64,000 nt of DNA from Tricholoma matsutake (lineage: Eukaryota > Basidiomycota > Agaricomycetes > Agaricales > Tricholomataceae), in assembly GCA_026075535.2 (NCBI GenBank), contig AP026544.2:6448001-6512000 (forward strand), in the 5' to 3' direction. Each line of letters starts with the position of its first letter. The first letter of the stretch is position 1. Of this stretch, positions 48,570 to 60,714 are shown one piece after another. The position numbers and the translations under genes are program-made. The notes beneath the pieces were generated by a model, which made no database searches, was not told the DNA's origin, and saw only the letters and a program-made list of their open reading frames with translations.

Positions 48570-48935
48570 CCGCTATAAAATGAAACATGACCTCGTTGGC
48601 CGAGGGGAACCCGCTGATCACCATGTAACTTGTTACGGCCGTGTGCTGCAGGTTGAGGAATAAACGTTGGATGCGATTACAATTGGCATGCAGGACGCTT
48701 GTCACTTATCACGTGTTCGAATTCTATATCACATCTAGATCTGCTAACGCCCATATATCATGGTCAGTGGCAGTCATTCCGGCTATAAAACGAAACATGA
48801 CCTCGTTGGCCGAGGGATGCCGCTGAGCACCATGTAACTTTTTACGGCCGTGCGCTGCAGGTTGAGGAATAAGTGTTGTTGGATGCGATTACATACAATC
48901 ATTTATCACGTGTTATATGTCACATAAACGCCCAT
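48570..48935 (+). repeat. Tandem duplication in the Ppo/DUF2235 divergent promoter
   Basis: Two diverged copies (about 48570-48765 and 48779-48935) share CTATAAAA, GAAACATGACCTCGTTGGCC, CACCATGTAACTT, TTACGGCCGTG, GCTGCAGGTTGAGGAATAA, TTATCACGTGTT and ACGCCCATAT. They lie between the two divergent starts (48234 and 49176), so both promoters may use them. Confidence 0.8.
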
Positions 48936-49175
48936 ATGCAGTCTGTGAGGTCCTCACACCCAATCGGATATAACATTCCTACTCACTGTAAGCTTCTCAA
49001 CGTGCATAAGTTAACTTGCGCATACTGCGTGAATGGGTGAGCCAGGGTCCCGTTACTTTCTTCTGCATCCTCGGCACTTGCAGTTGCATGTGCTCGGAAC
49101 TTCAGTGGAACACCTCCAGACAGTCAGTCATATATAGACTACTGAACAAGGAGCCTGAGCCACACCACTTTCAAC

Positions 49176-51223
49176 ATGGTCTCGTCACCTCCTTCCAATA
49201 ATTCTTCATCCCCTCGAAATATCATCCTGTGCTTTGATGGCACTGGAAATAAATTCGGCGAGGTAAGACATGAGCATGACTATCAGTTTTTCGCGACATT
49301 CGTTAAAAAAATTTCCCCTTCAGAACGTACGAGCTGAATTTGTTCCCCAAAACCATCCTCATTAACAGCATGAATAGAACTCTAGTGTTGTCCGCTTTTT
49401 TCACGCTCTCGTCAAGGACAATCCAGAGAAGCAACTGGTTTATTATCAGGCATTTGTTTCCTCCTTATTTTCGTCATAATTATCCCTGATACCATGCAGC
49501 CTGGGATTGGCACCTACAACAAGCGACAGTTCATAACGCGCACAGTCTCCGTCATCGCTTCAGTCATTGACCAAGGAGTAGCACTCCACTTAAACGACCA
49601 TGTTAAGGAGGGGTTCGTATATTCTGAATTTAATCATGACCAGCTGCTGAAGGCTGCCGACAGGTACCAGTTCGTCATGCGCAACTATCGGTTAATATAT
49701 ACTACGATTGCATGCTCTACAATCTAAATTTTCATCGTCTATAGGAAAGGCGATAGGATATTTCTCTTTGGTTTCTCTCGAGGTGGTAAGCACTGCACAG
49801 GATAACCAAAGATTGACAGTAACCGTGTAATTCAGCTTACACCGCACGAGTCATCCTTGGCATGCTCTACAAGGTATATATTCCAACCAATGAAACTCGT
49901 GGTGAGAAATCTGACACGATTTCCAGATTGGTATTCTTCCGGCCCATAACGACCAGCAGCTTGACTTCGCTTTCTCCGTATATCAAACGACAGGTGATCG
50001 TGGCTATGAGCTGAGCAAGGAATTCAAGCGTACTTTCGCGTACGGACGTGACATCTTATGTTTGACATGTTCACTTATGTAACATACAGGATGCCAGTAA
50101 CTGTTGACTTCGTGGGTGTATGGTATGTATTGAATTACCAGCGGTTTCCCTTGATCTCACGGAATGCAACAGGGATACAGTTTCATCGGTCGGCATCATC
50201 CCTCGCACCCATCCATATACCTCCGTCAACTATGCCGTGAAGCACTTCCGCCATGCCCTTGCTCTAGACGAACGACGTGCTCGATTCCGACCCAACGTTT
50301 GGAATGAACCAACCCTGGAACGAGAGCAAGACCTAGACACTGACGAACCAGACGTTATATATCCAGGCACAGTTTCTCGGGATGATTGGGTTTATGAACC
50401 GCCAAACCGTGATGTCTGTGACGTCAAGGAGGTATGGTTTTCAGGTAAAGTCACAGGCAAGCTCCTTCGCCGCATGCCTAATACCCCTTTGCCTTCATTC
50501 AGGATGCCACGCAGACATTGGTGGTGGCTCTCACCATAATAAGATCCAGGACAGCCTATCGCACATCCCATTGAGATGGATGATCAAAGAGTGTTTCATT
50601 AATACAGAAATCTTGTTCGACCACGAATACCTCAAGACTCTCGGGTTCGACCTTCTGGATCTAGCGCATGATCTCGCCGATGAAGGCGTTGACGTTGAAG
50701 CACGCGGGTTTGATAACGAGGCGCTGAGGGCCGCTGCGGAAGAGGCAAAGGCACTAACTTACGAGAAAGACTCAGACATCACGCTCCACCCTCACGTCGA
50801 AGCCCACTCTCATGCACTAACAACGTTCATGGCTGCCTTGCCTCGCATTTCGAATGCAGTGGTAAGGGCGAAGATGCGCGCCGACACATTAGCTATGATC
50901 TGGGATCAACTCACGTTGGCACGATCTTGGTGGGTGCTTGAGTTTATGCCGATGCTCGTAACATATCAGAAGGAAGATGGCACATGGATCCGCAAAAGAA
51001 TGTGAGAACCATGTTCCTCTTTCTGTCACCGTATTGATTAGCATTTCCTAGGCGCAACCTCGGGCAAGGGAGGTACATGCCGTTTCACGAAGACAAGGTC
51101 CAAGTGCATATTTCCGTCAAGCAACGTATCGAGGAGACAAAAGATGGAGAGAAACCATATACTCCTTCTGCATATAACTGGGACATTGTCAGAGATTCTG
51201 GGATGTTGACCTATGTCAAGTAG
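49176..51223 (+). CDS. DUF2235 alpha/beta-hydrolase-like protein
   Basis: Eleven exons: 49176-49262, 49378-49449, 49500-49612, 49664-49690, 49745-49785, 49836-49873, 49927-50039, 50090-50122, 50173-50444, 50503-51001 and 51052-51223, giving 488 residues. Motifs: IILCFDGTGNKFGE, QLVYYQPGIGTY, GDRIFLFGFSRGAYTARVIL (nucleophile Ser in GFSRG), VDFVGVWDTVSSVG and SGCHADIGGGS (Asp/His region). DUF2235 proteins are predicted hydrolases related to T6SS Tle1-type lipases and are common in fungi; the substrate is unknown. Intron 2 is GC-AG (CAG then GCATTT). Intron 1 (115 nt) might hide a 3-nt exon (AAC), which would add one Asn. ATG is the first after the TATATAG box at about 49130. Confidence 0.92.
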
Positions 51224-51632
51224 TCTGTTGACGTTTCTGTTACTCTGTGTTGTCACGATCTTCTACTTACACCGCACGTCTCCTTGTTTTTTTTTGTTTT
51301 TCAGTTGTTTTTTTAGTTTTTTTCTAGTTTTTTACCTTCTTTTTCTAATTGATCAAGCTCCGTAAACACAGGACAATGATTAATGTTTGGCAAACAACCT
51401 GAAATATGGGTAAACAATTGTTGACTGAGTCTTTTCACACCAGTATTTTTCAGCTTAACAAAGGAGAAAGACTCTACCAATAATTAAGTGACATTGCATT
51501 CATGGCAGGGGATAACATGCTAGGTGGCAGATTTTATCTGAACATTTGCCAAAAAATAATATCGTTGAAAACATGCTATCTCGGTGAATAAATTATAATA
51601 TTTTCTCTTGTTTGGCTGAAAATATTCATTGC
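51224..51632. other. DUF2235 3' flank, T-rich
   Basis: Long T runs at 51280-51345 and AT-rich DNA after that. No gene seen. Confidence 0.45.
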
Positions 51633-51640
51633 CTCCAGTG

Positions 51641-52526
51641 CAAGGGGGTGTCGGCACACAAATGCTGGACATCATGTGGGGGAGGGGGGTATCGTGTAGG
51701 TTGTTAAAAAAAAATTGACGTCAAATTATATAAGTGTAAATTGAGTGGTATAGCATGTAAAGGAAGTAAAATTACATTGTCATATACCTTTGAAGCACCT
51801 AGACAAAGATGAAGAGCAAAACCATTGAACTTTGATGGCAAACTCAACTCCACACTGATGGCTCAACAACCCAGCATTAATATTGAACTCATAACAAGGA
51901 TTGTGCAATTGCAAAGTTGATGCAGTTCTATGCTTGTCTGGACTCAGTGTAATTCCAAGGCAGACAAAGCCCCTCACAGACCACTGGCCCTCAAGCAACT
52001 TGTCACACAAGCAATGTGTAGGTAGGCACAATAATTTCAATTACTCACAGTATGGGGTTCATGGATCCATATACATGGAAGAACTCATGGTGGTAGAAAT
52101 GAGGCAGAAAATAATCACAACCTAGCCCACTTATATACCTCCACAGAAGCTGATGAGGTTCAAGACCTTGAGGCTGAGGAGACTCAGAAGGAATGCTCAC
52201 TCAGCCTTGGCCCTTGACACTTGTTCTCACTTGAAGAATACTTACCTGGGTACTTGGCTGAGTGAGAGTCAGTAGATGCATTATGCTACTCCAATAAGGT
52301 TTGTACAATGTATGTGAACAGATTATGACTGCAATTTTAGGTCAAGGAGAGTCACTGTTTCACAATAATTTAGTAAAATTAACAAATTGGTTGACATCAA
52401 ATTAGTAAGCACAGCATACCATATATGGGAATAACATACCCAATATGGCAGGAGGGGGAGGTCTGAGAGGTGGCTTAAAAAAAAAACTGAGTGGATATAT
52501 GAATTTCGGGTCCTGACACCCCCTTG
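51641..52526. mobile_element. TIR element with 8-bp target duplication (hAT- or KDZ-like, non-autonomous)
   Basis: Terminal inverted repeats CAAGGGGGTGTC (51641-51652) and GACACCCCCTTG (52515-52526), flanked by the perfect 8-bp duplication CTCCAGTG at 51633-51640 and 52527-52534. Length 886 bp. Inside is AT-rich DNA with small ORFs, none resembling a transposase. The 8-bp duplication fits hAT or KDZ superfamilies. Confidence 0.82.
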
Positions 52527-52534
52527 CTCCAGTG

Positions 52535-53156
52535 ACAAGCCCAGTGTGCCATTGCAGGAACAAACATTACGCCAAGTGAATTTGGTCAGCCTATCCCAGC
52601 TGCAGCAGTCTCTTGTTGGGGAACAGTTATCTTCTCATCAGAACCAAATCAGAACAGCATGTTTACTAGACTACTGTTGTCTAGAAAAACCAATGATGGG
52701 TCAAATTCTTGCCAGCCTTCTCATATGGATCTTCTGCTTGTCTTTGCCTGCACCGTGACAGTCCGACCAGAGGACCCTGCACTTCATAAATTGACGCTTT
52801 GGGTTAGAGCACTTCAGCTACCTGGTTAAACCTTCATTCCTGAGCAAGTTTCAGTGAAAATGGTGGAACTGATTTGGGTAAATTGCTCCAGATCATGAAA
52901 GTGGAGTATTGGGATATTAACCATGAGGGGGGAGACTTCTTAGTGAGTGCAGTGAGAGTCAAAGAGAGACCTAGACGTCTTGTATACTCCTATTGCAAGT
53001 AGTGACTACTATGTTCTATAGATAGCATGTTCTATAAATAGCATGTACTATTAATAGCATTATGTACTCGGGCATGGCTTGCCTATATCCCAACACCCTC
53101 AAGCCTACCATGGTTTGAGTACAGGAGAATGGTTACTTCATCCAGGTGCATCAAAA
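52535..53156. other. Unassigned repeat-region DNA
   Basis: No gene recognised. A direct repeat of ATGTTCTATA/ATAGCATGT units lies at about 53010-53065. It may be remnants of older elements. Confidence 0.35.
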
Positions 53157-54440
53157 CTAGACTGGTGACTGATCCCTAGTACATGGGCAAGCACAATGTA
53201 TAGGGACCGGTACAGCTGAGTTTAAAATCGCATGCAAAAGCTTGTGATCAAAAAATGCTGAATCATCACCCGTTTTCATAAATAACCCTTTTGGGAAGTG
53301 TGCAGTCACGTCAATGCGTCAACGCAGTTTCTACTTCCTATGCCTCTATGACCACCTTCCATGTACCTACACTTCAAGAAAGACTCAATGAGATTCGCTC
53401 CCTATCTGCTGAGGATGTCCATGAACTGGTTTCTACCATGCTCCCACTTGAAAAAAGCATTTTGAGGACATCTTTCACGACTTCAATTTTCTTTTTGGGT
53501 GGCTAATGAACTCAAAAAATATTGGCTCAAGTGGACATATATTGATATCAAGATCATTCAAAGGTGATAAAAGCGACGAAAATGGCACAGTATCTGAGGG
53601 TGTAAGTCCAAAACTCTGAGTCGTGGTATCAACCATCAAACTAGCAGACTGTTTGAATGCGTGCCTGCATGAGATCTAGCAGTGCAAGGGCAGCTTTGAT
53701 TGGTGGTGTAGAATGCGATGGTAGTCCTGGTAGTCCTGGAACAGAGGCCAATCTTTCACAGGAAGGGTCAGCCATCGGGTGAGGGGGCAAGTGGAACATG
53801 CTGGGCACTTGTGAGTTGTTATAACACGTCAATTGGCCTATTGTTACTGTTCAGGGCTGACAGGTGTCATCAGCAGCCCGATCCTGTTCTCATTTGCTGT
53901 ACCTTCCCAAGGCCAATCCATGGTGTAACCGTCATTTGCATCAGTGTTCGACAGTGTGCATGGGGTTAATAGGGCTGGTTGTGACATTGGAACATGTCCA
54001 CTGCCCTGTGCAGAGGAGCTTGGAGTAGAGGTCGAGAACATGGATATGTTGTGTTCCCATGGCTGTTTGATCCTGGATCCCCTCCCCCGCAGTTTTCAAT
54101 GAGTAGCAAAGTTCAGGTCGGGCATATTTGGATTGGGTGGAGCTGAGGGGAGTTGTGGGTCTTCCAGAGGCTCCTGGAGTCAAAAATATCTTTGATGAGG
54201 TGTAGCAGACATCCTTCACAGCAAGAGAACAGAGTAAGTTGCTTGTAATTATGGATGCGACGTGGTACACTGAGCCATTCCCAAAAGAGTTATATATCAA
54301 GAAAGGAAATTAGGAACATTCGGACCATGCTTTCAGGTGCGTTTTTCAATCACAAGCTTTTGCATGCGATTTTAAGCTCAGCTTCACCAGTCCCTCTACA
54401 TCGAGCTTGCCCATGTACGAGGGAGTGGTCACAAGTCTAC
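53157..54440. repeat. Inverted-repeat structure, arms about 150-170 bp
   Basis: Left arm 53157-53306 and right arm 54268-54440 match in opposite orientation; the best shared core is TTAAAATCGCATGCAAAAGC followed by TTGTGAT, and GTACATGGGCAAGC and CTTTTGGGAA also recur. The spacer (about 960 bp) has no recognised gene. It could be a DNA transposon with long TIRs, or two inverted copies of one LTR or gag region. Confidence 0.6.
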
Positions 54441-54479
54441 ATCAAAACCTCTGTGTGGTGGAAAACCCTGTGGGTAAAA

Positions 54480-54650
54480 CCTATCCACATGTGAGGAAAA
54501 CTACTAGTGCTTTGGTTAATACATCTGCAGTTTGCTGCAGATCATGACAGTTTTGTATATCAAGAACTTTTTTGTTCACAAGGTCCCTGACCCAGTGATG
54601 GTGCAGAGTGTTGTGTTTTGAATGTTGATGGAATTGTGGGTTGTGTGTTG
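54480..54650 (-). pseudogene. Copia RNase H C-terminal fragment
   Basis: The minus strand reads SKHNTLHHHWVRDLVNKKVL then DIQNCHDLQQTADVLTKAL, the end of a Copia pol (compare SRVKHINIKYHF and ADMFTKAL in Cop1). Cut by Gy4 or a rearrangement at 54665. Confidence 0.7.
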
Positions 54651-54665
54651 ATAATACAGACCCTC

Positions 54666-55108
54666 TATAAGGGCAACCTTAGAGGCCACTTAATTAATGG
54701 ACTAGCAAAGGGAAATCCAAAGTTAAAATTATAGTACATATTACAGGGATTGGAGGCATACCTAGCAAAGGGAAATCCAAAGAGAAAACTCTAAGGACCC
54801 CTTTGCCAATGCCCAGTACATATATGTGAAGACTACAAAAATCAAATAATAACCTAAAAATAGAAAGGTGGAGATAGGCAGATCAAGGCTGCTGAATAAC
54901 ATCATACCAAGGGGTAGATGTCAGAAAGGGTACTCTGCTTCTAAATATAAAACTGTCAACATGTACAAATGTGATAGAAAGGAAAATTAGTAATAAAATA
55001 AGGAAAAATCATAGAAAATGAAGAATAGAAGGAAATGAAGTGAGGAAAAATATAGGACAAACGTAAAAAATAGGAGAAACACACAGGGCACCCCCTAGTC
55101 CCCTTACA
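54666..55108 (-). repeat. Gy4 3' LTR (left in window)
   Basis: Reads TATAAGGGCAACC ... CCCTTACA on the plus strand. Contains AGAGTTTTCT-equivalent sequence and an extra segment (GGCCACTTAATTAATGG) not in the Gy3 LTR but also in the other Gy4 LTR. Confidence 0.9.
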
Positions 55109-56311
55109 TCACCTCCTCTCTAAGATGCATTGCCCTGGTGCATTCAAAATCACATACGACCAAAGTCAGTGACTTGAATGCGACACAGTGCAGCAGTGTG
55201 CCATCAGTGGAATTCCTTGACTAACTGAGGGGTGTTCACATCGGACTCCTCAACCCATGAGTTCTCCTCATACCCATAACCCTTCCAGTGCACCAAATAC
55301 TGGAGTTTTCCTCAACACAACCGGCTGTCCAAGATTGACTCGACTTCATACTGGGGTTCTCCCTCAATCACTGTAGGCAGTGGTGGTGGATGTGAATGGC
55401 ATCCTGGGAATGGATCTGGGGGAGCTGGAAGGAGTTTGACGACATGGAAGACTGGGTGGAGTCTGGACATGGAGGCTGGGAGGTGCAGACAATAGGCATG
55501 CATTCCAACACACTTGACAATGGGAAAAGGTCCCAGGAAGCAATGGGCAAGTTTCTTGGATGGATGTGTGGTGGAGATGTCACTGGAGTCAAGATAAACT
55601 TGATCACCAACCTTGTACTGAGGGACCAGAGAATGGTGTTGATTGTAAAAGCACACTGTGTCATCCTTCGCCTTCACTAAGGCTGCCTTTGCCTCCTCCA
55701 AGCTATCCCTCATGTGTTCTGTGAACTTATTCACCGTCTCAATGTGTGAGGGAGTTTGGAAGGTTTGAATCCCATGTGTGGATGCTGTCCAGTACCTAAG
55801 AGGAAAGGGGTTTGTTGAGTGGAAGCATGGACATGGTTGTTGTACCCAAACTCAGCCAAGGGGAGAAGATCGTCCCAATTGTCCTGGTGCTCATTGACAA
55901 AGATGCAGATGTACTGCTCTAGTTCCTGGTTGACTCACTCAGTCTGGCTGTCAGTTTGCGGGTGATAGGTGGTCAAAGCAAGGAGTTTGATCCCCAGAAG
56001 TTGGTACAGCTCATGAGTGAACTCCACGAACTGAGGGCCATGGTCAGAAAGGAAGGCGCCAGGAAGTCCATGTAATTTCCACACATGGTGGAGATAGAGT
56101 TGGGTGGCACCCAGGGTGCTGACAGTGGTGTGAGTGGGAATAAAGTGAGCATGTTTCCCCACTGAATCAACTGTGCACATCACTGCATGAAACCCATTCA
56201 ACTCTGGCAGCTCCACCACAAAGTCAACACTGACAACATCCCAATGACTCTCTGAAACAGGAAGAGGGTGTAGCTCGCCAATGGGTTTGTGATGAGGAAT
56301 CTTGGTGCATA

Positions 56312-56562
56312 TGTCACAAAATTATGTAATGCAGTATAACCTAATATGACCCACGTGACCCACATAACTGCCATAACCCATTAAAATCGACACTCAGAAC
56401 TGATGTTAAGCTAGCTACCAAGTCTTGGGTTCAGTTCAATAATGTAGTTTACATATGTAGGTAATAGATTTTCCACATTAGGGCCCAGTATACTAGCTGA
56501 GAGGGAGTGATAATCCACATATAATCTAGGTGAGGTTATAATGCCATCCGGAAATTTCCGAC
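56312..56562. other. 250-bp insertion in Gy4 integrase region
   Basis: Between CTTGGTGCATA and CATAAGCAAAGG, where Gy3 is continuous. The insert runs from TGTCACAAAATTATG to GGAAATTTCCGACA. Only CATA or TA is duplicated. It keeps some CpG, so it is later than Gy4 decay. Unclassified. Confidence 0.5.
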
Positions 56563-59247
56563 ATAAGCAAAGGTCACAAGTACAACAATACTGACCAATG
56601 AGCCATGACATTTGTGGCCACCAATAATTCCATGAGGTGAGCTCCAAGGTCTTCCAGCATCCAGGATGACCAGCAATCTGTGAGTCATGGTGTTGGGATA
56701 TGATGTGCCGGTGAAGGTCTGGGTTGTTGGGGACATAGATGCAATCCCTGAAATACAACAAGTCCTTGTGCATGCAAGGAAAAGGTGGATCCCCTCCTCA
56801 GTTCTTTAACAGCTTGGGCAACAACATCCTCATGTAAACCACTACGGTTTGCATGATGAATGTCGCATAGGATGTCCTGCTCCTTGCCCTGGGGTGCAAT
56901 GCCTTCCAATGCCCAGATGGTGAACAGGTCTGGCTGCAATAACACAATGTCTTGATTGTCATTGCTGCCATCCCCATGGTCTGCATGTCAGGAGAGGGCA
57001 TCAGTCTTCCCCATGCTGTGACCCAGACAGTGGTGCAAGGAGAAGTCAAATCTGGATAGATATAGGGACCAACGAGCTTGACGACAGTTCAATTTCTTGG
57101 CCATCATAAAGTACTTGAGATTATTGTGATCTGTCCAAATTTCCACCTTGTGTTGGGCACCCCTGAGGAAATGTTGCCATTCCTCAAGTGCATGCATTAT
57201 TGCCAACATCTCCTTATCATGGATCTCATAGTTTCGCTCCACAGCACTAAGGCTCTTGGAGTAGAATGCAACAGGATGCCACTTCTGGTCCTCCGGAGAC
57301 TGCTGAGACAACATGGTGCCCAGCACAAAGTCAGAACTGTTGGCTTCTACACGAAAAGGGTGCGAGTCATCAGCAAAGATAAGAATGGGAGCAGAAGTGA
57401 CCATCTCCTTAAGCTTTTCAAATGCCTCCTGATGTGCATTATCCCACCTCCATGCCTCCTTTCCTGTCAAGTTGAACAGTGGTCATGCATGATGTGAGAA
57501 ATCCTTGATAAAACGCTGATAGAAATTGATGAAGCCCAGGAAAGACTGCATCTCTTTCTTGTTTGTGGGTGTTAGCCAAGCCGTGACCCCATTCACCTTG
57601 ATAGGATCCATCTCCACCTGACCATGTGAGATAATTAGGCTGAGGTACTCGATCTTGGTCTTCTCAAACTTGCACTTGTCATGACAAAGATAGAGTTTGT
57701 ACTGTTGAAGTCATTCCAGGATGAGGCATGTGATGCAATGGTGCTCTTCAACCATGTGAGTGAAGATGAGGATGCCATCGAGATAGATACAAACAACACC
57801 TTTGAGGATGAGGTCATGGAAGATGTCATTCATCATGGTCTGCAAGGTGGCAGGACTATTAGTAAGGCCAAAGAACATGACAAGCAGTTCAAACAAGGTT
57901 CAAAAAGACCATGGTTGGTATGAAAGGCTGCCTTCCACTCATCTCCCTCCTTTATCCTCACATTATTGTAACCCCAACAGACATTGAGCTTGGTGAAGTA
58001 TCGGGCTCCATGGAGCTGGTTCACAAGTTTGGAGATGAGAGGTAATGGGTAGTGATTTTTCACCATGATGTCATTGAGCCTTCTGTAGTCTTGAACCAGT
58101 CAAAGTGAGCCATCCTTCTTCTTGACAAAGAAAAAGGGAGAGGCCATGGGTGACTTCAATGGTCAAATATGTCCAGAGGCCAGGTGCTCATTGATGAACT
58201 GGTCAAGCTGTCACTGTTCTTCAGGAGAGAGTAGATAGACCTTGCAGGATAAAGGGGTTGCACCAGGGGTGAGTTCAATCACGTGATCCCATGGCTTGCA
58301 CGCAGGGAGAGAGTTGAACAATTCCTTGGAGAACACATCCCCAAACTCATGGAGATGAGGAAGCAAGGAATCAGTAGAGGATTTAGCAGCATTATTTTTG
58401 TGGAAGGCCTCAGTGAGGCGTTGGGATATGTTTGATGTAGCACACACCTCGTGCGATGGACAAATCACAGTGTAGAAGATCTGATCACCTTTCTCCACTT
58501 CCTCTGGCTCCTCCTTGTCATCATCTGAGTCCAGCATCAGATCAGGAACCCCCTCTAACTCCACCTCAGGCACAGGCAGGGGTCCAGCATGACACTTCCG
58601 AGTGCATTGTACTGAGGCCCTTTGTCCATAGTGTTCTTGTCTGGCTTCCGTGAAACAAGTGCTACAGCGGGATGGAACTGGCTCATTGTAACCTCCCTGG
58701 TATGCCAGTTGACCTCTGGGGTATGGTCTCAAAGCCACAGATAGCCCAAGATCACCTTCTGCTTTCCTAACTGAGTGACAGAAAAAAGGGCAAAATCACT
58801 ATGATCTTTGTAATGGAGGACCAGGTCTACATAGTGTTTAAAGGTCCAGTCTATAGGACCAAAAAAAGACTGTTAACTGAACCTAACCAGACAGATATTA
58901 ACTGGACCAGCAGTTACAATTAAGGGCTGGTCTTTAGCAGTTAAGGTTAAGGTCTTTCAAATTTGAAAAACATTGTTAACCACAAAAAGACCAGTTTCAA
59001 TTGGTTAAGACCGGTTATTGATCATGTAAGCTATCTCATATAATTGCCCTGCTTATTACCTTAAATTTGGTTCTTGGTTCATCCAAAACGGTCAAGAACT
59101 GAGAAAGATGTGACCAAATACATTTTGATACCATGATATTTTTGTGATCAGCATAACATTGATTGTACTGCTTATAGGTTGTGCTACAAAATGTGGGACA
59201 TCATCCATGACATCAAAATAACACACATAAACATCTGTACACTGTAT

Positions 59248-59418
59248 CACTACTGGGGCTGACCTGTGTTTCCCACAGAAACACAGCCAAAAGTGCAGTG
59301 TATTAGTTTGCAGTTTGCGGTTGCAGTTTGCAGTATGTACTTACAACTTGTCAGGGCTGTTAAATGAATGAAATATACACTACTGGGGCTGACCTGTGTT
59401 TCCCACAGAAACACAGCC
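59248..59418. repeat. Two 41-bp direct repeats
   Basis: 59248-59288 and 59378-59418 are identical; each contains CTGACCTGTGTTTCCCACAG and then GAAACACAG, itself a small hairpin (CTGTGTTTC/GAAACACAG). The second copy abuts the left arm of the palindrome. Confidence 0.85.
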
Positions 59419-59998
59419 TTAGAAACTTGTTTTAAGACTTCTGATGTGTATATCCTTTGGATATTCTTAATATGTATGTAAAAGAAATGTCAGGGAAATA
59501 TTTTACATGCATCCAAGCTGTATCTGCAAGGAACATAAAAGGTGTATTCTACAATGTTTCTTTCAGATCCCTTCTGGAAACATTTGTCATGTTCCCTTTG
59601 TATAAGTTAAAGAAACACTTTTTGTGTAATCAGGCCTGTATCTGCAGAAAACATTTAACATGTAATTTTATTATGTGTTTCCTAGGGATACATGTGTAAC
59701 CATGGTAACCCCTTTGTTCTCTGCATATATCCATAGAAAACACATAATAAGATATATGTCAAGTGTTTTCTGCAGATACAGCCATAATTACATAAAAAGT
59801 GTTTCCTTAACTTACACAAAGGGAACATTAAAAATGTTTCCAGAAGGGATCTGAAAGAAACATTGTAGAATACACCTTTTATGTTCCTTGCAGATACAGC
59901 TTGGATGCATGTAAAATATTTCCCTGACATTTCTTTTACATACATATTAAGAATATCCAAAGGATATACACATCAGAAGTTTTAAAACAAGTTTCTAA
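59419..59998. repeat. About 580-bp near-perfect foldback palindrome
   Basis: Left arm from TTAGAAACTTG and right arm to CAAGTTTCTAA are reverse complements over about 285 bp, with the centre near 59708. Both strands therefore encode the same open stretch (MDILNMYVKEMSGKYFTCIQ...), which is a by-product of the symmetry. Arms differ at scattered positions. Confidence 0.88.
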
Positions 59999-60714
59999 TT
60001 ACAATTTCTATTTCTCTGCCTAATGGTCAAGTGTTTGGGGTAATACTCATTGAGATACATATAGGTTGTATAGTACAACAAATTTCACAACAAAAAACTG
60101 GTCTTAACCAGTCTTTTTTCAGTCCATTAACAGAAAAAGACTGGTCTTAGTCAGTCTGGTTAGGTCCTCCCAATGTCTGGGTCTGTCCTAGACTGGTTAC
60201 AGTTATGGTCTACCCATTGTAGGGTCAAAAAATTGAACCTAACCTAACCTTAAAACACTAGGTCTACAACCTCTCAGATGGCACCAACTTCATTTGGGGA
60301 CACATCCACATTATAAACAGGTATCAGACACAAGAGTGAGCAAGTATTCAGGTGATGTTGTTGTGCAAGATGGGCATCAATGAAGAGACCAGTCACACCA
60401 GAGTCCAGGAGTCCAGAGACACCAAGTATCTGTCCAGTGTCGGTAGTCTGTAGTTTCATTGCTAGGTTCAATGAATGTGTAGAGGGAGTGGATGCAACAA
60501 TATATTTGTGTGGTAGTTTGCACTCCCATGATTTAATTTTGGGATGTGGGGCAGAGGGAGAGATAGGAAGAGCAGGTACATCTTCAGCCAACTTTGAAGG
60601 GTCAGAGAGGGGAACAGTCATGGAATTAGATTCATTCTCCAGGGATTCAACTGACAAAACTTCAAAGTGGTTATGGACATGCAACAAGGGCATATGATTC
60701 ACTTGCTGCAAATA

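Larger units (their letters stand above)
58832..60260. mobile_element. hAT-like element in Gy4
   Basis: Ends TAGTGTTTAAAGGT (left) and, inverted, TAGTGTTTTAAGGT (right), flanked by the perfect 8-bp duplication GGTCTACA (58824-58831 and 60261-60268). 1429 bp without transposase: a non-autonomous hAT-type element. It contains two 41-bp direct repeats and a large palindrome. Confidence 0.83.
55115..60710 (-). pseudogene. Gy4 pol (decayed, interrupted)
   Basis: Pieces align to Gy3 pol throughout: protease GLLDSGVTGLFIDAH, RT with [10 protein letters not shown] (catalytic YLDD changed to YLDG), RNase H WTDHNNLKYFM, integrase FLSDHGPQF and TTYHPQTDSQTE, and the chromodomain end. Arg codons are widely changed to Cys, His, Gln or stop, as expected from CG to TG/CA. 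It is interrupted at 58832-60260 and 56312-56562. Not functional. Confidence 0.88.

Noticed and set aside
49263..49377. A 3-nt exon (AAC) in DUF2235 intron 1
   Set aside because: Possible but unsupported; one 115-nt intron explains the frame equally well.
59457..59960. Two near-identical ORFs on opposite strands (MDILNMYVKEMSG...)
   Set aside because: They are the two arms of the palindrome read on each strand; no domain and no gene structure.
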